19,169 nt of DNA from Acetofilamentum sp. (GTDB lineage Bacteria; Bacteroidota; Bacteroidia; Bacteroidales; DTU049), in assembly GCA_020720525.1 (NCBI GenBank), contig DYON01000014.1:1-19169 (forward strand). Direction: 5' to 3'. Below the pieces are notes generated by a model, which saw only the letters and a list, made by a program, of their open reading frames with translations, ran no database searches and was not told the origin of the DNA. The number at the start of each line of letters is the position of its first letter. The first letter of the stretch is position 1. Positions 14,109 to 19,169 of the stretch are shown here, in pieces. Position numbers and translations under genes: made by a program.

Positions 14109-17100
14109 CTAGAATGAATTGAGGTCAATCGGACGCAACGAGCCAAACCATTTAATTGTTCGCTCACCAACTCCAGGTGCATCGACATGAATCAAATATA
14201 ATCCCCCAGAAATAGGTATTCCAGAAGTATTTTTGAGATCCCAATCGATATAGGTGGTAGTTGGGTCATCTTTGGTGTAGCGACGAATCAAAATACCATC
14301 AACTGTAAAAATACTCACAGTGCAAGCTGAAGGCAAGTTGGTAAATTTGATTCTGTTGTCGAGCTGATTTTCTTCGTATCCGCTATAAGCATAGTAAGGA
14401 TTCGGAACAACATTAATTAAATCCAATGCCGTTTGAGCAGCTGCAACATCGCCAGTTTTGGTTGCAATATCAGATGTGTTGAAACTGTACAAAGGATAAT
14501 TTTTGTTTACTGGAGTACTTGAACCATATGTTGAATAGTTGATAGTATAAGGTTTAGAAACTCTAATTCGAACTCGACAATCATTGCTAAGCCACGTCTC
14601 GTTACGTGCAGTTAGAGGAATAGTAACCCACATAGCATTCGAGAACGCATTTCTAAGATTAGTATTGCCACCAGCAAGAAGTTTGTTGTAAAGCCAATCG
14701 CCTTCATCATAAGCGGGAACATCTGTATTTGCGGCATCGCCATTGTGCCCAAAAACATAAATGTAATGTTCGCCCCCAAAAAGAATCTGATTTAATGCTT
14801 CATAATTTGAGGTAGGATTTAGAAGCATATCTCTACCATTTTCACCAGTGAGCCAACTGTTTTCACCAAACACGATATTCAAACGCTCACCGGTTTCAAC
14901 ATTAACAGCATAACCAGGGAACCAACCCATACCAGTAGGTTTGCCGTCATAAGTGGCATCGGCTGTACCCGAAACTCCATTTTTATCAACTGAAGCATGT
15001 TTACGTAAACCAAATTTTGAAGCTCCGCCTTCCGACAAAATAGCATCGTCGCAAGTTTCAATTACTGAACAGCGAGTCCATTTACTTTTGTCATTGGTAA
15101 AAACAATATCTACACTACCTAAATTGTACAATTTGTTGATTGATTGGAAAGCCTGAATAGTAGTATTTCCAGGATTGTCAACTAAATTGGATACTAAACG
15201 ATAAGGAGCCCATGTTCCACCAATAATTTTCTCGTAGTACTGTCCAGCATCAAGACCAAGATAATCGTTATACTCAGCAGCATTTGGATCTTCTAATGTT
15301 CCAGATCTAATCCAATTGTACACATTTGGACCATCAATATCAGCAACACCACTTAACCATTGATGATTAGGATCGTCATACACAACCTCTGCATATAAAA
15401 ATCCATTTGTGGGATGAGTTTGATCGCCAGGTTTTTGACCTTGAACAATAGTAACAGAAAGCCCTAAATCGATAAATATTTGTTCGAATGAGGAGCTAAT
15501 ATTATTATCTGAAGTATGTGTTGAAACAAGATTTCCAGACAAATCGTACTCTTCAAGCACCCAGTCTGCCACATCTATTGAAGCAGATGAAGTATCAAAG
15601 CGTAAATAATACTGAGCAGCTTTAACATTTAAAGGATCAATTACTTTTACATCTATTGGTCCCATTCCATTCTCGTAAACTGGATTAAGCATCACATTAT
15701 TTTCGACAATATAATTTCTACTGTCCGAATTAAGTTCAATTTCACGCCCACCATTGCCTTGACCTTCTATACGAATAATTTTGGGACCTTCGCCGTATTC
15801 GGCATTAATAATTGTCCCATACGATTCGGGGTCAGAAATATGCGGTATAGCAGTATAAACTTTAATGTTTTTACGACCACCCAAATATGGTTTTTGTTGT
15901 CCATTAAGCGATGCTTCGCCAGGAATCTGGTAAGCAGGATCTTGCGAATACTTTTCATACTCATTGTAAGCGTAAGCAATTACAAGAAAATAATACTTCT
16001 TGTTATTCACAAGTCTATTGTCGCCCGAAGCAAATTGATCTTCTAAAATTCGGAATGAATGAACTATTCCTTCGTCCTCACCATCAACTTCCTCACGAGG
16101 CACAACTGCACCCAAATCGTCGGAATAATAATAATTAATCAGACGAGATATCCCGTTTTTAATATCGCACTGAGCAACCAAGCGAGCTTTGTCGGTATCG
16201 TAGATATCAGTTGCAGAGACAGAAACTTCGCTCAACTGGAAAATCTGATAGCCTTCAAATTTATAAATAGAATCGTAATTCATTCCTATTGGAGAAACAA
16301 TTGAGGGATCGCCTTCTTCGTACAGTTCTGAATTGTTGGTTAAATACAAGATAACTTCTTTGTCGAGTTCTTGAATAGTCATATCGGGAGCATCGGGACC
16401 ATCAACAACTTTGAAGCAGTTGTCGAACAATCGTTGACACTTATCATCGACTTGACGCAGCAAATCAACCGATTCGAATGGACCGCCAGAAGTGGCACGA
16501 GCCCAAGGAATTCCAACTGTGATATAATTTAAAGCACCTGGTTTAAGAGTAAAAGGTCCCGCAGATTGCATGAAACGACGATCTTGAGGAAGGTTGCCAG
16601 CAGTTTCTTCTGTCCATTTTTTTGGCCCATTAGGAGCCACACCACCTGTACCCCAATCGCATGGATCAGTCTCATCAGGGAACATGAAATCGCAGTTTGG
16701 TCCATAAGCACCCGACGAAACATGCGCATTTCCACCATACATCATTCTTGTTCCATCTTTCCAAATACCACGAAGAAAGTTGTAATATTCGATGGCTAAA
16801 CTAGGATCGGTCATGTAATCGGGAACACCCGTATTGTTGTGATAAACAAAACGACGCATTCCGTAGCGTTCATCGTCGATAATTTCGTTTTCAAAATTAA
16901 CACCATTTACAGCTTCGTTACAATTCTCTATAACAATTGCGCCTGATGTGTCAATTTTTTTTAGGAAAGCAGGATTATCAATACCATCTGGATCCATGTA
17001 TGGACCTTGGAAAAAATCGATACCAATTGCGGGTGGCTGGTCTCCATATCCAAAAGCACCACTGTTATCTTCGTCGTAATTGTCGCCATTGTAGCAATAT

Positions 17101-18119
17101 CCCAATCCACGTTGCACATCACAACCAATATAATCGTCTTTCGAGCCACCTAAATCTGGGTCGGTCCAAAGCGACATATATGTTTCTTGCAACGTGTAGG
17201 TCGAGCGGTTAATAATTTCAAACGAATAGAAAGTCATATTATTGATTTCATCGTTGGTAGAAAATGCAAATGCTTGAGCACGAATTTCGAGTCCAATAGC
17301 ATTGCCTTGAGTTTCGGTATGCACATTCCCTTTATCGTTAAAAACCCACCAAATTGTTTGGTCGCCTTTAAGAACCTGATCGGCTAATAAACCACCACTT
17401 ACGATTCCCATTTCGGTTTCTTTAGTTGGAGTGGTATAATGACACAAATCGTTGTCGATATCATAGTATGGGTAATCGCCATCGTCAGGATTATACACAC
17501 CATCTTCATTTTCATCGTAAAAAGGAGCAAGATAAAACGATTGACCTAAACTAGGGTCGCCATGAGCAGGATAATTTTCTGGAAGAAAATAGCTGGGGAA
17601 TTGATAGTTTGGAGATTCGGACGGATTAGCTCTATGAGCCAAAAACTCATCAACATCGCTACGATAAATAACATTCAATTTATCATATTTAATGCAAGTC
17701 TCTGGGTTAATAGATGCAGTGCCATCAATTGTTAATGGACCAGTCCAAAAATCGGTTCCCTCACGATAGCGCATGGCAGCCAATTTCAGCTGACCATTAA
17801 CATCGGTTCCTCCAATCCACAATGCGCCTGCAAACATTGAAGTTTTACCAGATCCATAAGGAATTTCGTATTCTGCAACGCCAGCCAAATCCCACCACAT
17901 ATCGCCACCCGAATTAATACGGGCTCTAACATTGTTAATTTTCAACTCTGTGTTGACCGAACCAGGCAAACAACCAGCAGCCGAAGACTTCAAATGTTGG
18001 CTATTTTTATTGTTTTGTGAAGAACGGTTATTTCCATTCGGCACTTGACGGGCAAATGTCTCCATTGCTGGAACAATAAGCCCAATCAGTAGCAACGATA
18101 CAATTATATTCTTTTTCAT
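14109..18119 (-). CDS. Very large exported protein with T9SS/FlgD-like C-terminal domain
   Basis: The 1336-residue protein has a signal peptide (MKKNIIVSLLLIGLIVPAM, cleavage near residue 23) and an Asn/Ser/Gln-rich linker (about 27-46). Next comes a conserved-looking segment with GGDMWWDLAGVAEYEIPYG (71-89) and GALWIGGTD (98-106). An Asp-rich stretch (DENEDGVYNPDDGDYPYYD, 202-220) resembles calcium-binding loops. The central 900 residues are beta-rich, with no domain I can name and no catalytic motif seen. The last 102 residues, from INVVPNPYYAYSGYE at 1235, form an Ig-like FlgD/T9SS-type domain ending in GERTIKWFGSLRPIDLNSF. Export to the cell surface is inferred. It sits between the TonB-dependent receptor (20 bases upstream) and a PorV-like barrel (25 bases downstream). 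Function is unknown. Confidence 0.85.
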   Translation of the reverse strand: MKKNIIVSLLLIGLIVPAMETFARQVPNGNNRSSQNNKNSQHLKSSAAGCLPGSVNTELKINNVRARINSGGDMWWDLAGVAEYEIPYGSGKTSMFAGALWIGGTDVNGQLKLAAMRYREGTDFWTGPLTIDGTASINPETCIKYDKLNVIYRSDVDEFLAHRANPSESPNYQFPSYFLPENYPAHGDPSLGQSFYLAPFYDENEDGVYNPDDGDYPYYDIDNDLCHYTTPTKETEMGIVSGGLLADQVLKGDQTIWWVFNDKGNVHTETQGNAIGLEIRAQAFAFSTNDEINNMTFYSFEIINRSTYTLQETYMSLWTDPDLGGSKDDYIGCDVQRGLGYCYNGDNYDEDNSGAFGYGDQPPAIGIDFFQGPYMDPDGIDNPAFLKKIDTSGAIVIENCNEAVNGVNFENEIIDDERYGMRRFVYHNNTGVPDYMTDPSLAIEYYNFLRGIWKDGTRMMYGGNAHVSSGAYGPNCDFMFPDETDPCDWGTGGVAPNGPKKWTEETAGNLPQDRRFMQSAGPFTLKPGALNYITVGIPWARATSGGPFESVDLLRQVDDKCQRLFDNCFKVVDGPDAPDMTIQELDKEVILYLTNNSELYEEGDPSIVSPIGMNYDSIYKFEGYQIFQLSEVSVSATDIYDTDKARLVAQCDIKNGISRLINYYYSDDLGAVVPREEVDGEDEGIVHSFRILEDQFASGDNRLVNNKKYYFLVIAYAYNEYEKYSQDPAYQIPGEASLNGQQKPYLGGRKNIKVYTAIPHISDPESYGTIINAEYGEGPKIIRIEGQGNGGREIELNSDSRNYIVENNVMLNPVYENGMGPIDVKVIDPLNVKAAQYYLRFDTSSASIDVADWVLEEYDLSGNLVSTHTSDNNISSSFEQIFIDLGLSVTIVQGQKPGDQTHPTNGFLYAEVVYDDPNHQWLSGVADIDGPNVYNWIRSGTLEDPNAAEYNDYLGLDAGQYYEKIIGGTWAPYRLVSNLVDNPGNTTIQAFQSINKLYNLGSVDIVFTNDKSKWTRCSVIETCDDAILSEGGASKFGLRKHASVDKNGVSGTADATYDGKPTGMGWFPGYAVNVETGERLNIVFGENSWLTGENGRDMLLNPTSNYEALNQILFGGEHYIYVFGHNGDAANTDVPAYDEGDWLYNKLLAGGNTNLRNAFSNAMWVTIPLTARNETWLSNDCRVRIRVSKPYTINYSTYGSSTPVNKNYPLYSFNTSDIATKTGDVAAAQTALDLINVVPNPYYAYSGYEENQLDNRIKFTNLPSACTVSIFTVDGILIRRYTKDDPTTTYIDWDLKNTSGIPISGGLYLIHVDAPGVGERTIKWFGSLRPIDLNSF

Positions 18120-18139
18120 AACTTTTTTTTTTCGATGAT

Positions 18140-19169
18140 TTAGAAACTGAAAGCAACACCAAAACGTAATCTGCGTGGCAAACTATAATTATAAGGGTTG
18201 TCTAAGCGCAAGGCATACAGTGTACGGAATGCTTCAGGATCAACCTGTGCATTAATACCAGCCTGATATTCGGCAGCAGCAAGATAGCCATCATCGTCGG
18301 AATTACCAGTTGCACGATAAACACCCAAAATGTTTTTACTGTTCAATACATTGAGTATTTCGACATAAATATTTAAAACAGTTTCCTTCTTTCCAAATTT
18401 AACTTCAATATCGCGGTCAACACGAGCATCTATGTGGAACGACCATGGAAGACGGCTACCATTAATCATCCCTTGAAGTTGATAAGTACCGCCAAGAAGA
18501 GAAGAAGTTACATTGCTTGAGCGGCTGTAAGGAGTACCTGAGCCACCAGTAAAGGTGAAATTAACGCCAGTATTCTGGAGCAAAGGAATCACTTTCACCT
18601 TGTCGGTTCCTTCAATTTTGCGGGTAATTTTTGGGCCGTTGTATTTTTTACCAGCACCATAACGATAATCGAGTACAAGAGTGAAAGCATGACGACGATC
18701 GAAATCGAGCGGATTCAAAGTACGCAAATTGGGTTGACCAGTACGAACTAAAGTAGCTCCAGAAGTAGAATTTGAACCAGTTCCATCGGCAAACTGAAGA
18801 GTGTAGCTGGCTTTCATCCAAATATTAGCATTCTGACGTAAATCGTAAGTAATGGTTAAACCTTTTACTGTTCCAAAATCGATATTGTTGTATGAATAAT
18901 AATCGATTGGATAACCACCATAGAAACGGTAGGTTTGAACTAAATCGCGCATTTCGCGATAATATGCGGAAAATTTCAATGCTGAACGAACGCTCAACAT
19001 CTGCTGGAAACCTAATTCATAGTCAACTGTTTTTTCTGGTTTCAGAGCAGGGTTGTTAATAAAATCTTGGGCATTGGCCTGAATGAAATAGTAGTTGGTT
19101 GGATTGAGTCTCAATCCATCGGTTGGACGTTTTGAAGTTACATCGTAGTGAGCAAAAAACAACGCTTCA
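18140..19169 (-). CDS. TonB-dependent receptor, C-terminal part (partial)
   Basis: The gene runs off the right edge; about 342 residues are visible and no start codon is. The TTG at 19162 that could open a frame is an internal leucine, since the frame continues with GAA GCG to the edge. The visible part is a TonB-dependent receptor barrel: NPALKPEKTVDYELGFQQ is the standard NP.LKPE..ttyElG signature. Aromatic-rich strands follow, then FDRRHAFTLVLDYRYG, WSFHIDARVDRDIEVKFGKK, ILNVLNSKN and a terminal FGVAFSF ending in the expected phenylalanine. Such receptors bring large or scarce substrates across the outer membrane using TonB-ExbBD energy. The plug and any carboxypeptidase-like N-terminal domain lie outside. 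The substrate cannot be predicted. It is the first visible gene of the leftward operon. Confidence 0.92.
   Translation of the reverse strand, partial: EALFFAHYDVTSKRPTDGLRLNPTNYYFIQANAQDFINNPALKPEKTVDYELGFQQMLSVRSALKFSAYYREMRDLVQTYRFYGGYPIDYYSYNNIDFGTVKGLTITYDLRQNANIWMKASYTLQFADGTGSNSTSGATLVRTGQPNLRTLNPLDFDRRHAFTLVLDYRYGAGKKYNGPKITRKIEGTDKVKVIPLLQNTGVNFTFTGGSGTPYSRSSNVTSSLLGGTYQLQGMINGSRLPWSFHIDARVDRDIEVKFGKKETVLNIYVEILNVLNSKNILGVYRATGNSDDDGYLAAAEYQAGINAQVDPEAFRTLYALRLDNPYNYSLPRRLRFGVAFSF

Noticed and set aside
19160..19162. TTG at 19162 as the start of the TonB-dependent receptor
   Set aside because: The frame stays open to the window edge and the visible sequence is mid-barrel, so the codon is an internal leucine of a truncated gene.

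Overview
This window reads as chromosomal DNA from a member of the Bacteroidota, probably a Bacteroidales/Marinilabiliales-type organism. The evidence is a protein with a type IX secretion (T9SS) C-terminal sorting domain, a PorV/PorQ-family barrel, a TonB-dependent receptor, AT-rich leaders without Shine-Dalgarno sequences, and repeated Bacteroidota-type -7 promoter boxes (TAnnTTTG) just upstream of start codons. The lineage call is inference from gene content; there is no rRNA or other definitive marker.

Layout from left to right. (1) Positions 25-3470, minus strand: a TolC-type outer-membrane channel, a MacA/HlyD-type periplasmic adaptor and tsaB, in one operon that ends in a small hairpin at the left edge. 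(2) 3634-5985, plus strand: a secreted M1-family metallopeptidase with a T9SS sorting domain. (3) 5990-6877, minus strand: a YitT-family membrane protein, tail to tail with the peptidase. (4) 6878-7602: a 725-bp AT-rich intergenic stretch between divergent genes, with no convincing gene but several inverted repeats, including a perfect 15-bp one. (5) 7603-9329, plus strand: queA and ispD, overlapping by one base. (6) 9319-11408, minus strand: a UPF0104/LPG-synthase-type membrane protein and a family 2 glycosyltransferase, overlapping by 4 bases. (7) 11494-12060, plus strand: ruvC. (8) 12053-12922, minus strand: greA and a HIT-family protein. (9) 13025 to the right edge, minus strand: a TonB-dependent receptor (its N-terminal part lies outside the window), a 1336-residue exported protein and a PorV/PorQ-family barrel, ending at two tandem hairpins.

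Most of the window is ordinary housekeeping: tRNA modification (tsaB, queA), isoprenoid synthesis (ispD), Holliday junction resolution (ruvC) and transcript cleavage (greA). The most interesting part is the last block. Receptor, very large exported protein with an unusual C-terminal domain, and PorV-like barrel look like one co-transcribed cell-surface module. The first two blocks and the last block all build the cell envelope or export material across it. No CRISPR array, tRNA, rRNA, prophage or intact insertion sequence was seen.
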